Assembly (NCBI GenBank): GCA_038251325.1
Contig: JBBSBL010000008.1
Location: 4,160 to 68,159 of the forward strand
Reading direction: 5' to 3'
Source: JBBSBL01 sp038251325
GTDB taxonomy: Bacteria > Actinomycetota > Thermoleophilia > Solirubrobacterales > Solirubrobacteraceae
Length of the DNA stretch: 64,000 bases
Position 1 is the stretch's first letter. Each line of letters starts with the position of its first letter. Shown here one piece after another: positions 10,602 through 19,206 of the stretch. The notes under the pieces are model-generated. The model did not search any database. It was not told where the DNA came from and was given only the letters and a program-made list of their open reading frames with translations. Made by a program: the position numbers and the translations under genes.

Positions 10602-12187
10602 GGCGTCGTGCCCTCCTCGGTGGACGCCTCGACGGCGGCCTCCCGGGCGCGCGCCTGCTCAGGCTCGAGCTCGCTGACGGCGTCCGCGGCCTGCCCGGCG
10701 GCCTGCTCTTCCGCGGGCTTCGTCGCTTCCGTCTCCGACCCGTCGTCCTCGGCCACGTCGTCCTCGGGCTCGTCGGTCTCGGGCACCTCGACGGGCGCCG
10801 TCGCGACGGCGCGGGCCACCAGCGGGGCGAGCTCCTCGTCCGAGCGCTCCGGGTCGGCGAGCTGCGCGACCTCGTCCGGCGAGAGGGTGCTGAGGACCGA
10901 AACCGCCGAGGTGGCGAAGCGGCGCAGTGCCTGGTGGGAGGGCAGCCCGCAGAAGCGCGAGCCGGTGAGCGACGCGTTGGGGCAGCGGCGCCCGTTGGAG
11001 AGGACCGCGCCGCAGCGCCCCTGCAGATCCTCGTCGTCGTAGCCGCCCTCGGGCTCCTCCGCCGCGAACTCGGTCTCGGAGCGGATGTCCACCCGCCAGC
11101 CGGTCAGGCGGGCGGCGAGCCGGGCGTTCTGGCCCTCGCGGCCGATCGCGAGCGAGAGCTGGTCGTCGGGGACGATCACCGTCGCCTGCTTGTTGTCGTC
11201 GTCGACCAGGACCTCGCGCACGCGCGCCGGTGAGAGCGCCTTGGCCACGAACCGGGCGGGCTCGTCGTTGTAGGGGATGATGTCGATCTTCTCCCCGCGC
11301 AGCTCGGAGACGACCATCCGCACGCGCGACCCGCGGGGGCCGACGCAGGCGCCGACCGGGTCGACGCCGTCGGCGTGGGAGACGACCGCGATCTTCGAGC
11401 GGTAGCCGGGCTCGCGCGCGACGTCGGTGATCTCCACCAGGCCGTCGGCGATCTCCGGGACCTCGAGCTCGAAGAGCGACTTGATCAGCTCCGGGTCGCG
11501 GCGGGAGACGATGATGCTCGGGCCCTTGGTCGAGGCGCTCACGTCCTTGATCACGGCCTTGATGCGCTGCGAGTGGTCGTAGCGCTCGCCGTCGACCTGC
11601 TCGGATTTCGGCAGGAGCGCCTCCACCCGCTCGCGGAGCTGGACCAGCGTGTAGCGGGAGTCCGACTGCTGGACGATGCCGGTGATCAGCTCGCCGACGC
11701 GGTCGCGGTACTCCTCGTACATCTGCTCGCGCTCGGCCTCGCGGATGCGCTGGAGGATCACCTGCTTGGCCGTCTGGGCGGCGATCCGGCCGAAGTCGTC
11801 CGGAGTGACGTCGCGCTCGCCGATCCGGTCGGCGTGGCGGGCGAGCATCTCGAGGGTGATCTCGGGGGCCGCGGGCGCGCGGGCCTCGCCCGTCTCGGGA
11901 TCGATGAGCGGCTGCTCGGCGGGCGCGTCGCCGGCGACGATGGCGGCGGTGAAGGCCTCCTCCACCTCGTCGAGCAGGTCCTCCTCGAGGTCCTCGGGCA
12001 CGATGAGCTCGTAGACGGTGAAGTCGCCGAGCTCGCGATCCATCTCCACCCGCGCGTACTTGGCGGACTCCGGGGTCTTCTTGTAGGCGGAGAGCAGCGC
12101 GTCCTCGAGCGCCACCATCAGCATCTCGGGGGCGATCGCCTTCTCGTTGGAGAGGGCGTGGACGGCGTCGAGGATCTCCTTCGACAT
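10598..12187 (-). CDS. nusA: Transcription termination/antitermination factor NusA with C-terminal Cys/His motif
   Basis: RNA polymerase-associated elongation factor. The 529 residues start MSKEILDAVHALSNEKAI. The N-terminal domain is followed by an S1 domain (VGELITGIVQQSDSRY) and two KH domains containing GACVGPRGSRVRMVVSEL and QLSLAIGREGQNARLAARL. After the KH part (residue about 385) comes a Cys/His segment, C392-x9-C402-x10-C413-x4-H418, with an RCGAVLSNGRRC start that looks like a small zinc-binding motif. The protein ends in an acidic, Glu/Ala-rich tail that replaces the acidic repeats of proteobacterial NusA. It starts 6 bases after rimP and its TAG stop overlaps the ylxR start. Confidence 0.97.
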   Translation of the reverse strand: MSKEILDAVHALSNEKAIAPEMLMVALEDALLSAYKKTPESAKYARVEMDRELGDFTVYELIVPEDLEEDLLDEVEEAFTAAIVAGDAPAEQPLIDPETGEARAPAAPEITLEMLARHADRIGERDVTPDDFGRIAAQTAKQVILQRIREAEREQMYEEYRDRVGELITGIVQQSDSRYTLVQLRERVEALLPKSEQVDGERYDHSQRIKAVIKDVSASTKGPSIIVSRRDPELIKSLFELEVPEIADGLVEITDVAREPGYRSKIAVVSHADGVDPVGACVGPRGSRVRMVVSELRGEKIDIIPYNDEPARFVAKALSPARVREVLVDDDNKQATVIVPDDQLSLAIGREGQNARLAARLTGWRVDIRSETEFAAEEPEGGYDDEDLQGRCGAVLSNGRRCPNASLTGSRFCGLPSHQALRRFATSAVSVLSTLSPDEVAQLADPERSDEELAPLVARAVATAPVEVPETDEPEDDVAEDDGSETEATKPAEEQAAGQAADAVSELEPEQARAREAAVEASTEEGTTP

Positions 12188-12192
12188 CTGGC

Positions 12193-12630
12193 TTACTCCC
12201 CTGGGACGAGGTTGGACCGGCTGATCTCGGCGTACGGGATGGTCACGACGCCGGCCTCCGCCGCGATCGTGACCTCCGCCTCGGTGGCGCCGACGAGCTC
12301 GCCGGTGATGGCGCCCAGCGGCTGCCGGGCCTCGCCGACCTGGATCGGACCCCGCGTGCGCACGCGTGCGCGCCGGCCGAGGAAGCGCCGGAAGTGCGCC
12401 GGCTTGGTGAGCGGGCGGTCGCTGCCCGGCGAGGAGACCTCGAGCGCGTAGCGCTCGCGGACCTCGGGCAGATGGGCCGTGACCTGCTCGCAGAGCGCGA
12501 GCGTGACGCCGTCGGGATGGTCGATGAAGAGGCGCACGGTGCTGCCGCCGAGGACCTCGACGAGCACGACCTCGACCGCGGGCTCCGCGGTGGCGAGCCG
12601 GCCCTCGATGTCGGACTGGATCGCGTTCAT
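12193..12630 (-). CDS. rimP: Ribosome maturation factor RimP
   Basis: Assists 30S assembly. The 145 residues begin MNAIQSDIEGRLATAEP and have the two-domain RimP layout: VEVVLVEVLGGSTVRLFIDH, then LEVSSPGSDRPLTKPAHFRR (the most conserved block), then a C-terminal Sm-like barrel ending in IPYAEISRSNLVPGE. The ATG at 12630 is preceded by GGGGTGAG. It is the first gene of the rimP-nusA-infB operon, and the 5' region holds a terminator-like hairpin with a T7 tract. Confidence 0.95.
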   Translation of the reverse strand: MNAIQSDIEGRLATAEPAVEVVLVEVLGGSTVRLFIDHPDGVTLALCEQVTAHLPEVRERYALEVSSPGSDRPLTKPAHFRRFLGRRARVRTRGPIQVGEARQPLGAITGELVGATEAEVTIAAEAGVVTIPYAEISRSNLVPGE

Positions 12631-12648
12631 CAACTCACCCCATTCAAG

Positions 12649-12700
12649 AAAAAAAGCGGGCTCCCGCCCACTTTCAAAGACACCGCCGGCCCGGCCGGCG
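12649..12700 (-). terminator. Candidate transcription attenuator upstream of rimP
   Basis: Read on the minus strand, a GC hairpin (CGCCGG-loop-CCGGCG, 12700-12684) is followed by a short stem GCGG-GAGC-CCGC directly abutting seven T residues (12655-12649), 18 bases before the rimP ATG. A run of seven T is rare in this GC-rich sequence and this is the usual form of an intrinsic terminator. Because it sits inside the leader of the nusA operon rather than after a gene, it may act as an attenuator. It could also simply stop transcripts coming from the TPR gene upstream. Confidence 0.55.
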
Positions 12701-12750
12701 AACGAAAGCTGTCGGGCGATGCTAGCAGGAGATTCCTCTACGCTCGGGCC

Positions 12751-13140
12751 GTGGCCGAGGCTGAGGATCCCCGCTCCGTCGTGGCCGCCTACGTCGCGGA
12801 GTTGGACGGCGAGACCCGCCAGGTGGCCTTCGCCGAATGGGGCGTGACGCTGGATGCCGCGGGCTGGGCGCTGCACCTCGGCATCGCGATCCGCGACGGC
12901 CTGCTGCGCGCCCAGGCGCAGGTCGCCGAGGCCGGCGCGCTCGACCCGGGCGACCTCTTGTGGTGGAACCGTCAGGTGCCGATCGTCCGGTTCGCGCGCA
13001 CGCGCGAGGGCGAGGTCTGGATCCAGGGCGACCTGCCGCTCGCCGCCGTCAGCGCACCGGAGGTGGACCGGTTCCTGGGCCTGCTCGTGCTCGCCGCGAC
13101 CCAGGCGCGGGAGCACATCGCCGGGCGAACGAGGCCCTAG
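12751..13140 (+). CDS. YbjN / secretion-chaperone-like fold protein
   Basis: A 129-residue acidic protein from GTG 12751. The pattern VVAAYVAELDGETRQVAFAE, then LDPGDLLWWNRQVPIVRFAR, EGEVWIQGDLPLAAVSAPEV and a C-terminal helix resembles the YbjN / type III secretion chaperone-like fold (alpha-beta with a central GD-LPL strand). The function is unknown. It reads away from rimP, and its TAG stop lies within the palindrome CTAG that also supplies the stop of the convergent TPR gene. The assignment rests on pattern only. Confidence 0.7.
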   Translation: MAEAEDPRSVVAAYVAELDGETRQVAFAEWGVTLDAAGWALHLGIAIRDGLLRAQAQVAEAGALDPGDLLWWNRQVPIVRFARTREGEVWIQGDLPLAAVSAPEVDRFLGLLVLAATQAREHIAGRTRP

Positions 13141-13517
13141 CCCGGGGGCGCAGGGGCGGCCCCGAGCGCCCGGGCGGAGTCGCGATAGCGGCGGTAGTCG
13201 GCGCGCTCCGGGCGCAGGCACGCGGCGAGCGCGAGCGGATGCCGGGCCTCGGCGTGACGTCCCTGGAGCTGCAGCGCCCGCCCGAGGCAGAAGAGCGCGT
13301 AGTCGTTGGTCGGCGCCCCCTCCACGACCGCGGCGAACTCCTCCGCGGCCTCGCGGTAGCGGCGGGCGTGGAAGAGCGCGCGGCCGAGCGCCTCGCGGAT
13401 CGAGGCCTTGTCCGGCGCGAGGTCGCGGGCCTGCGCCAGCGGCACGACCGCGGCATGGTGGTCCCCGGCCTCGAGCAGCGCAGTCCCGCGGCGGAAGAGG
13501 TCGTAGGTGTCGGGCAT
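13137..13517 (-). CDS. Tetratricopeptide-repeat protein
   Basis: A 126-residue protein made almost entirely of helical repeats. Three TPR units are visible: YDLFRRGTALLEAGDHHAAV, IREALGRALFHARRYREAAE and YALFCLGRALQLQGRHAEAR, each with the W/L-G-Y-A-like spacing. A last helix follows (DYRRYRDSARALG). It starts 40 bases after the transglutaminase gene and may be cotranscribed with the MoxR-DUF58-TgpA module. No signal peptide or membrane segment is seen. Partners are unknown. Confidence 0.88.
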   Translation of the reverse strand: MPDTYDLFRRGTALLEAGDHHAAVVPLAQARDLAPDKASIREALGRALFHARRYREAAEEFAAVVEGAPTNDYALFCLGRALQLQGRHAEARHPLALAACLRPERADYRRYRDSARALGAAPAPPG

Positions 13518-13557
13518 CGTCCTCAGTGTAAGAACCCGGTCCGGCCCCCGGGCGCCC

Positions 13558-15810
13558 TCAGGCGCTCGACGCGCGGCCGGGGCGTGGCGGGAGGGCCCAC
13601 AGCGCGCGGAGACGCCCGAGCGGGCCGAGGCCGCGGCCGAGTTCGGCCCGCAGCGCGCGTCGCTGTGCCGCGCTCGGCGGCGGCCCGCCGCCCCCGAACC
13701 GGCGGCCGCGGACCGCGGCGACATAGGCGGCCGCCGCCGGGGTGCTCGCGAGCCGCCGCTCCAGCGCGCTCAGCGTCGTCGCCGCCGGCGGTGCGCGACC
13801 GGTCCGGCGCAGCGCCCGCTCGAGCTCGGCCAGGGAGGGATCGTGCCCGCCCGCTCCGGCGTCGCGGCGCCGTCGCACCGCAAATCCACCCGCGACGAGC
13901 GCTCCGAGGGCGAGCAGGCCGGCGACGAGGCCCCAGCCGGCGACGCCGTCCTCGGTGGCCGGAGCGGCGCTCGGCTGGCGGGCGGCGGGATCGCTGCGGG
14001 GATCTCCGCCCTGCACGGGGGCCCGGCCGGCGGGCGCGATCGTCCGGGCGTTGTGCGCCCCGGCCAGCGCCGGCGCGCTCGCGGGCGTCGGGTCGAACGT
14101 CGCCCAGCCGATCCCCGGAAACCACGCTTCGACCCAGGAGTGCGCGTCGAGGTCGCTGACGGACCACTCCCGCCGCGCGCGGTCGTACTCGCCCGGCGCA
14201 AAGCCCGCGACTGCCCGGGCGGGGACGCCGCCCATCCGCAGCAGCAGCGCCATCGCCCCCGCGAACTGCTGGCAGTAGCCGCGCCCGTCGGCGAGGAACG
14301 TGGCGAGGGGGACGCGGGCGGGCGGCGGCGACTCGTCGTAGCGGAAGCGGGGGGCGGCGAGCGCACGCTCCACCCGCTGGATGTAGGCGTACGGGGTCGG
14401 CGCGCCTGCGCGCAGCGCGCGGGCGAGCCGGTAGGCGCCGGCGTAGGGGGATTCGGCGAGCAGGCGCTCGGCGTCGGTGCCGAATGGGAGCGCGCCGACC
14501 GCGCTCGCCCGCGCGCCCGACCCGAAGGCCCCGAAGACCACCTCGGTCGATCCCTCGGGGAGCCCGATGGTCCGGTACTGCTGGAGCGCCGCGGGGTAGT
14601 CGACGCCGGCGGCGGCCAGCCGCGCCGCGATCGGGCGGGGCACGTAGACCCGCGCGAACCAGGAGTCGCCGGGCCTCAGCCGCGCGCCCGAGCGCCAGGT
14701 GCCAGGGCTTCCCGCCGGGATGGCGAGGTGCGGGGCGCGGGAGATCGCGAGGGTCGTCCCGGATCCGATCAGGTCGCTCGACTCCATTCCGTCCATGGTC
14801 ACGCGGATCGTCTGGATCCAGTCGCGGGGCAGCGCGGTGGACGGCGGCAGCTCGGCCGTGGAGGCCTCCGGCCCGCTGTCGGGCTCCCGCCGCCACGCCA
14901 GGCCGTCGAAGCGGTCGAGGTTCTCGGCCTTCCAGTAGGCGCCCACCCCGGAACGCACGCGCAGCACCTCCCGGCCCTCGCGCGGCCAATCCAGCGGCCC
15001 GTAGCGGTGGTCCCATGCGAACGTGACCGGCGAGGGGCCGGCCAGCGAGCCGGCGAGGGCGTGGTAGTCGAGCCACGGCTGGCGCGAGTCGAGGATCGGT
15101 ACGGCGAGCACGCCGGCCAGGGCCGCCGTGGCGACCGCCCCCGCCGCGAGCGGAAGCCGCCCGGGGGGCAGGCGATCGGCCCGCAGGAAGGCCACGAGCA
15201 GCACGAGCAGCACGGCGCCGCGCAACGCGGGCGAGCCCGTCGTCAGGACCACCTCGGGGACGGCCGCGGCCGCAACGAGCAGGACCGCGGCCAGCACGCG
15301 ACGGCGATCGCCACGCTCCGGCCACCCCATCGCGACGCCGCCGGCGAGGAGGACGAGCCCCGCGAGGAGGATGACCGTCCGCGCCCAGGGGTCGGCCCCC
15401 ACGTAGGGGACGGCCGCCGCCGGCAGCGCGCCCACCCCCTGGGCCAAGCCGCTCCCCAGCGCGTCCCAGTTGGCCGGGAGCAGCAGGCGGTCGGGAACCC
15501 CGGCCACGAGCAGGCCGGCGACGGTGAGCGTGAGGACCGAGGCGGCGAGGAAGAGCGCGTGCACGGCAGGGCGCGCGGCCCGGCGGCGGGCCACGGCGGT
15601 GGCGGCGATCACGGCGAGCGCGACGACGAGGCCGGCGAGCATGGCCCCGACCGCCGTCGGCGACACGAGCTCCGCCCACCGCACGGCGCCGAAGCCCGCC
15701 AGGGCCGCGAGCGCGCCGAATCGCAGCGCCGCCGGCGCGAGCCGAGCCGACCACGCGGCCGGGAGCGGCGCGGCCCCCGCGCGCGGCGGCGCACTCGAGA
15801 GCGCGCTCAC
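13558..15810 (-). CDS. TgpA-family membrane transglutaminase-like protein
   Basis: A 750-residue membrane enzyme. About seven hydrophobic helices fill residues 25-245. A DUF3488-like ectodomain comes next, then a transglutaminase-core domain with the catalytic cysteine in GRGYCQQFAGAMALLLRMGG, the histidine in DLDAHSWVEAWFPG and the aspartate in GWATFDPTP. One more transmembrane helix (GWGLVAGLLALGALVAGG) precedes a basic cytoplasmic tail with a DUF4129-like helix. GTG at 15810 overlaps the DUF58 stop as GTGA. The trio MoxR-DUF58-TgpA is a known conserved module; its substrate is not established. Confidence 0.93.
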   Translation of the reverse strand: MSALSSAPPRAGAAPLPAAWSARLAPAALRFGALAALAGFGAVRWAELVSPTAVGAMLAGLVVALAVIAATAVARRRAARPAVHALFLAASVLTLTVAGLLVAGVPDRLLLPANWDALGSGLAQGVGALPAAAVPYVGADPWARTVILLAGLVLLAGGVAMGWPERGDRRRVLAAVLLVAAAAVPEVVLTTGSPALRGAVLLVLLVAFLRADRLPPGRLPLAAGAVATAALAGVLAVPILDSRQPWLDYHALAGSLAGPSPVTFAWDHRYGPLDWPREGREVLRVRSGVGAYWKAENLDRFDGLAWRREPDSGPEASTAELPPSTALPRDWIQTIRVTMDGMESSDLIGSGTTLAISRAPHLAIPAGSPGTWRSGARLRPGDSWFARVYVPRPIAARLAAAGVDYPAALQQYRTIGLPEGSTEVVFGAFGSGARASAVGALPFGTDAERLLAESPYAGAYRLARALRAGAPTPYAYIQRVERALAAPRFRYDESPPPARVPLATFLADGRGYCQQFAGAMALLLRMGGVPARAVAGFAPGEYDRARREWSVSDLDAHSWVEAWFPGIGWATFDPTPASAPALAGAHNARTIAPAGRAPVQGGDPRSDPAARQPSAAPATEDGVAGWGLVAGLLALGALVAGGFAVRRRRDAGAGGHDPSLAELERALRRTGRAPPAATTLSALERRLASTPAAAAYVAAVRGRRFGGGGPPPSAAQRRALRAELGRGLGPLGRLRALWALPPRPGRASSA

Positions 15811-16925
15811 GCCGCGGCCTCCCCGGCGAGCCGCGCGCGCCGCCCGCCGCGCCGGAGCACGTAGCCCCGGCAGCCGGCGACCTCGAGATCGGCGGCCGCC
15901 CGGCGCGGCGGCCCGGCCGGCACGACGAGCACCGCGACGCCCCGGGCGATCGCCGCGGCGGCCCCGGGCAGGCGGTCGAGGTCGCGGGCGGCGACGTAGA
16001 GCACGACGCCGCGTCGCACCTGCCCGCGCAGCGCGGGCGGGCGGTCCCCCGCCTCGACGAGCGCGAGCCGCGCGTGGGCGGACGGCCAGGCCGCGAGGTC
16101 CGGCTCGACGGGAACGGCCCGGCGCTCGCCGAGCAGCAACAGGTCGCAGCCCCCGGCGCGGGCCAGAGCGGAGGTCAGCGAGGCGGCGGCCCGCACGGCG
16201 GCGTCGAGCGCCGCCTCCCCCTCCGGACCCGCGGCGGTGCGCGCATCGAGCACGACGAGGGGACGGGCATCGGCCTCCGCGCGCAGGCGGCGCTCGACGA
16301 GCCCCCCGCCGCGGGCGACGGTCGGCCAGTGGATGCGCGAGGCGGGCGCGCCCTCGCGGTAGGGCCGCAGGCCGTCGATCTCGATCGCCGCCTCGGCCCG
16401 GCCCCCGCGACCGAGCCCGGCGCGCTCCAGCCCTCCCCCGCTGACGGCGCGGACCGGCTCGACGCGAGGCAGCACGAGGACGTCGACCGGCCCTCCGGAG
16501 CCGCGCACGACCCGCTCCGCCAGACGGAGCGGGTCGGCGAGGTAGAGGCCCGGCGGGTCGACCCGGCGCAGGCCGCGCCGGGCGACACGCACGAGGTGGC
16601 GCAGCTCGCGTCGCGCCTCGCCCGTCGGCGCGAGCGGCCGCGGCGCGCCGAGCAGCGGGTCGCGCACCTCACCGCCGGGCAGCCCGGCCGGTCCGGCGCG
16701 CACCTCGAGTCCGACATGGAGGTCCTCGCCCTCGACGACCCGTCCCGGCAGCGAGGTCCGGGCGATCGCGGCCGAGCGCGCGGCGAGCCGCACCCAGAGC
16801 GCCGCGCCGACGCCGAGCAGCGCGAGGCCGACGCCGGGAACGTAGAGCGCCTCGGCGTCGAAGGCGCCGGCGGTGAGCAGCAGCAGGAGGCCCAGGAGGG
16901 CGGCGCCGGCGGCGCGGCCCCCCAT
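15807..16925 (-). CDS. DUF58 (VWA-like) protein
   Basis: A 372-residue protein with two hydrophobic segments near the N-terminus (residues 5-22 and 29-46) and the DUF58 signature EIDGLRPYREGAPASRIHWP near residue 200. The C-terminal half looks like a degenerate VWA domain (ARPLVVLDARTA). Proteins of this family act with MoxR AAA+ ATPases, possibly in assembling surface enzymes. It starts three bases after the MoxR gene and overlaps the transglutaminase gene by four. Confidence 0.92.
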   Translation of the reverse strand: MGGRAAGAALLGLLLLLTAGAFDAEALYVPGVGLALLGVGAALWVRLAARSAAIARTSLPGRVVEGEDLHVGLEVRAGPAGLPGGEVRDPLLGAPRPLAPTGEARRELRHLVRVARRGLRRVDPPGLYLADPLRLAERVVRGSGGPVDVLVLPRVEPVRAVSGGGLERAGLGRGGRAEAAIEIDGLRPYREGAPASRIHWPTVARGGGLVERRLRAEADARPLVVLDARTAAGPEGEAALDAAVRAAASLTSALARAGGCDLLLLGERRAVPVEPDLAAWPSAHARLALVEAGDRPPALRGQVRRGVVLYVAARDLDRLPGAAAAIARGVAVLVVPAGPPRRAAADLEVAGCRGYVLRRGGRRARLAGEAAA

Positions 16926-16928
16926 CGG

Positions 16929-17897
16929 CTACAGGGCCGCCGTCGCCGCGACCGCGTCGCGGATGACGTCGGCGGGCGGCGTGAGGGCCGCCTCGGGCGC
17001 GAGCACGAGGCGGTGGGCGAGGACCGGGGCGGCGAGGGCCTGCACGTCGTCGGGCAGGGCGTGGTCGCGCCCCTGCATCATGGCCCGGGCCTTGGCGGCG
17101 CGCAGGAGCATCAGGCCGGCGCGCGGGCTGGCGCCGAGCTCCACCCGCGTGTCCTCGCGCGTGCGGCGCAGCAGCGAGACGACATAGTCGCGCAGGGCGC
17201 CCGAGGCGTGGACGCGGACCGCGGCGTCCTGCGCGCCGAGGATCTCGGCGGCCGAGACGACGGGCGCGAGCTCGAGCACCCGGTCGCCCGCCGCGTGCGC
17301 GGCGAGCATGTTCGCCTCGTCGGCCGGCTCCGGGTACCCGAGCTGGACGCGGACCATGAAGCGGTCGACCTGCGCCTCGGGCAGCGGGTAGGTGCCCTCG
17401 TACTCCATCGGGTTCTGGGTGGCGAGGACGAGGAACGGGCGCGCGAGCTCGTGGGTGTGGACGTCGACCGTGACCCGGCGCTCCTGCATGCACTCGAGCA
17501 GGCCGGACTGCGTCTTGGGTGAGGCGCGATTGATCTCGTCGACGAGGACGACGTTCGCGAAGACCGGGCCCGGACGGAACTCGAAGGTGCCCTCGTGCTG
17601 GTCGAAGACGCTCGTGCCGACGACGTCGGCGGGCAGCAGGTCGACCGTGCACTGGATCCTGGCGAAGCGGACGTCGAGCGAGCGCGCCAGGGCGCGGGCG
17701 AGGGCCGTCTTGCCGACGCCGGGGTGGTCCTCGACGAGGACGTGGCCCTCGGCGAGGAGCGCGATTACGACGTGGTCGAGCGTCTCCTCGCGCACCTGGA
17801 CGGCGCGCCGGACGTTCTCGGCGACCCGGCGCGCGGCCGCGGCCGCCGCCTCACGCTCGTGCGGCTCGATCCGCGGGAGCTGGTCCAGGGGCTCCAT
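16929..17897 (-). CDS. MoxR-family AAA+ ATPase
   Basis: A 322-residue chaperone-like ATPase. Walker A is in GHVLVEDHPGVGKTALARAL, Walker B in VVLVDEINRASPKTQSGLLE, and sensor 1 in FLVLATQNPMEYEGTYPLPE; these are hallmark MoxR sequences. The C-terminal lid has SPRAGLMLLRAAKA. The ATG at 17897 lies 47 bases inside the end of coaBC; no later start would keep the N-terminal helix. The neighbouring DUF58 and transglutaminase genes are its usual companions. Confidence 0.95.
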   Translation of the reverse strand: MEPLDQLPRIEPHEREAAAAAARRVAENVRRAVQVREETLDHVVIALLAEGHVLVEDHPGVGKTALARALARSLDVRFARIQCTVDLLPADVVGTSVFDQHEGTFEFRPGPVFANVVLVDEINRASPKTQSGLLECMQERRVTVDVHTHELARPFLVLATQNPMEYEGTYPLPEAQVDRFMVRVQLGYPEPADEANMLAAHAAGDRVLELAPVVSAAEILGAQDAAVRVHASGALRDYVVSLLRRTREDTRVELGASPRAGLMLLRAAKARAMMQGRDHALPDDVQALAAPVLAHRLVLAPEAALTPPADVIRDAVAATAAL

Positions 17898-19149
17898 CGA
17901 CAGCCTCCGTGGTGGTCCGCAGCGCGTCGACCGCGTCGAGGATGGCCGCGGCGATCTCCGGCTTCGACGCCCGGGCGACGCGGCGCTCCGCGTCCTGCGT
18001 GACGATCGTGACCTCGTTGTCCTCCGCGTCGAAGCCGATGTCCGGCGCGGAAACGTCGTTGACGACCACCGCGTCGAGGCGCTTGCGCCGGAGCTTGCCG
18101 CGGCCCAGGGCGACCGCCTCGGGGCCGTGTTCGGCGGCGAACCCGACCAGGGTCTGCCCCGGTCGCCGGTGGGCGGCCAGCTCGGCGAGCACGTCCTCGG
18201 TCGCCTCGAGCGCGACCTCGGGCGGCCCGCCGTCCTTCTTGAGCTTGCCGGCCGCCGGCACGGCGGGCCGGAAGTCGGCGACCGCGGCGGCCATGAGCAG
18301 GACGTCGCATTCGGGGAACGCCGGCCCGCACGCGTCCGCGAGCTCGGCCGCCGTCCCCACGGGCACCAGGCGGACCCCGGCGGGCGGGTCGACGGCCAGG
18401 TGGGCCGCGACGAGCGTCACTTCCGCGCCGCGCGCGGCGGCGGCGGCGGCCAGCGCCGTGCCCATCCGCCCGGAGGACCGGTTGCCGACATAGCGGACCG
18501 CATCGATCGGCTCGCGCGTGCCGCCGGCCGTGACGAGGACCCGCAGGCCGTCCCAGGGGCGCCCGCGCCGCCCGCCGGAGCCGAGGGCCGACTCCAGCGC
18601 GGCCAGGATCGCCGGCGGCTCGGCCAGCCGCCCCGGGCCGTGCTCGCCGCGGGAGGCGAGCGGGCCCGCCTCCGGGTCGATCACCTCCACCCCGCGCGCC
18701 CGAAGGCGCGCCACGTTGTCCACCGTCGCCGCGTGGGCCCACATGCCGTCGTTCATCGCCGGGGCGACGAGCACGGGCCCGGAGGCGGCGAGCGCCGCGC
18801 TGGTCAGGAGGTTGTCAGCCAGCCCGTGGGCGAGCTTGGCCAGCGTGTTGGCCGAGGCCGGCGCGACGACGAAGACCTCCGCGCGCTCGACGAGCGCGAG
18901 GTGGCTGATCGGCTCATGGTCCGGGAGCGGGTCGCCGGGGTAGGAGCCGCGGGCCGGGTCGGCGTCGAACTCGGAGACGAGGACGGGGGCGCCGGTGATC
19001 GCGGCGAAGGTGGCCGACCCGACGAAGCGACGGCTCGTTTCGGTCTGCACCACGCGGACGGCGTGACCGGCCTGCGTGGCCAGCCGCGCCAGCTCGACCG
19101 CCTTGTAGGCGGCGATCCCGCCGCTCACTCCGAGGAGGATGCGGGCCAT
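17851..19149 (-). CDS. coaBC: Phosphopantothenoylcysteine decarboxylase / phosphopantothenate-cysteine ligase
   Basis: Bifunctional coenzyme A biosynthesis enzyme of 432 residues. The N-terminal CoaC flavoprotein half has LLGVSGGIAAYKAVELARLA, APASANTLAKLAHGLADNLL and VAPAMNDGMW (PAMN motif). The C-terminal CoaB half has VLVTAGGTREPIDAVRYVGN followed by RSSGRMG, AAAVADFRP and KLKK. It follows rpoZ in the actinobacterial gmk-rpoZ-coaBC order. The last 47 bases overlap the MoxR gene, so the C-terminal tail (TTTEAVDGAPGPAPADRAAR) is poorly conserved. Confidence 0.97.
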   Translation of the reverse strand: MARILLGVSGGIAAYKAVELARLATQAGHAVRVVQTETSRRFVGSATFAAITGAPVLVSEFDADPARGSYPGDPLPDHEPISHLALVERAEVFVVAPASANTLAKLAHGLADNLLTSAALAASGPVLVAPAMNDGMWAHAATVDNVARLRARGVEVIDPEAGPLASRGEHGPGRLAEPPAILAALESALGSGGRRGRPWDGLRVLVTAGGTREPIDAVRYVGNRSSGRMGTALAAAAAARGAEVTLVAAHLAVDPPAGVRLVPVGTAAELADACGPAFPECDVLLMAAAVADFRPAVPAAGKLKKDGGPPEVALEATEDVLAELAAHRRPGQTLVGFAAEHGPEAVALGRGKLRRKRLDAVVVNDVSAPDIGFDAEDNEVTIVTQDAERRVARASKPEIAAAILDAVDALRTTTEAVDGAPGPAPADRAARA

Positions 19150-19206
19150 CGCCTCGCCTCTCGTCCTGGGGCGGTGGGCGTCAGGCCGCCGGCGCGCCCG
19201 ACGCTC

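Noticed and set aside
17851..17897. Frameshift or start error at the coaBC-MoxR junction
   Set aside because: The 47-base overlap is larger than usual, but both frames read cleanly and MoxR has no alternative start, so a real overlap is the simpler view.
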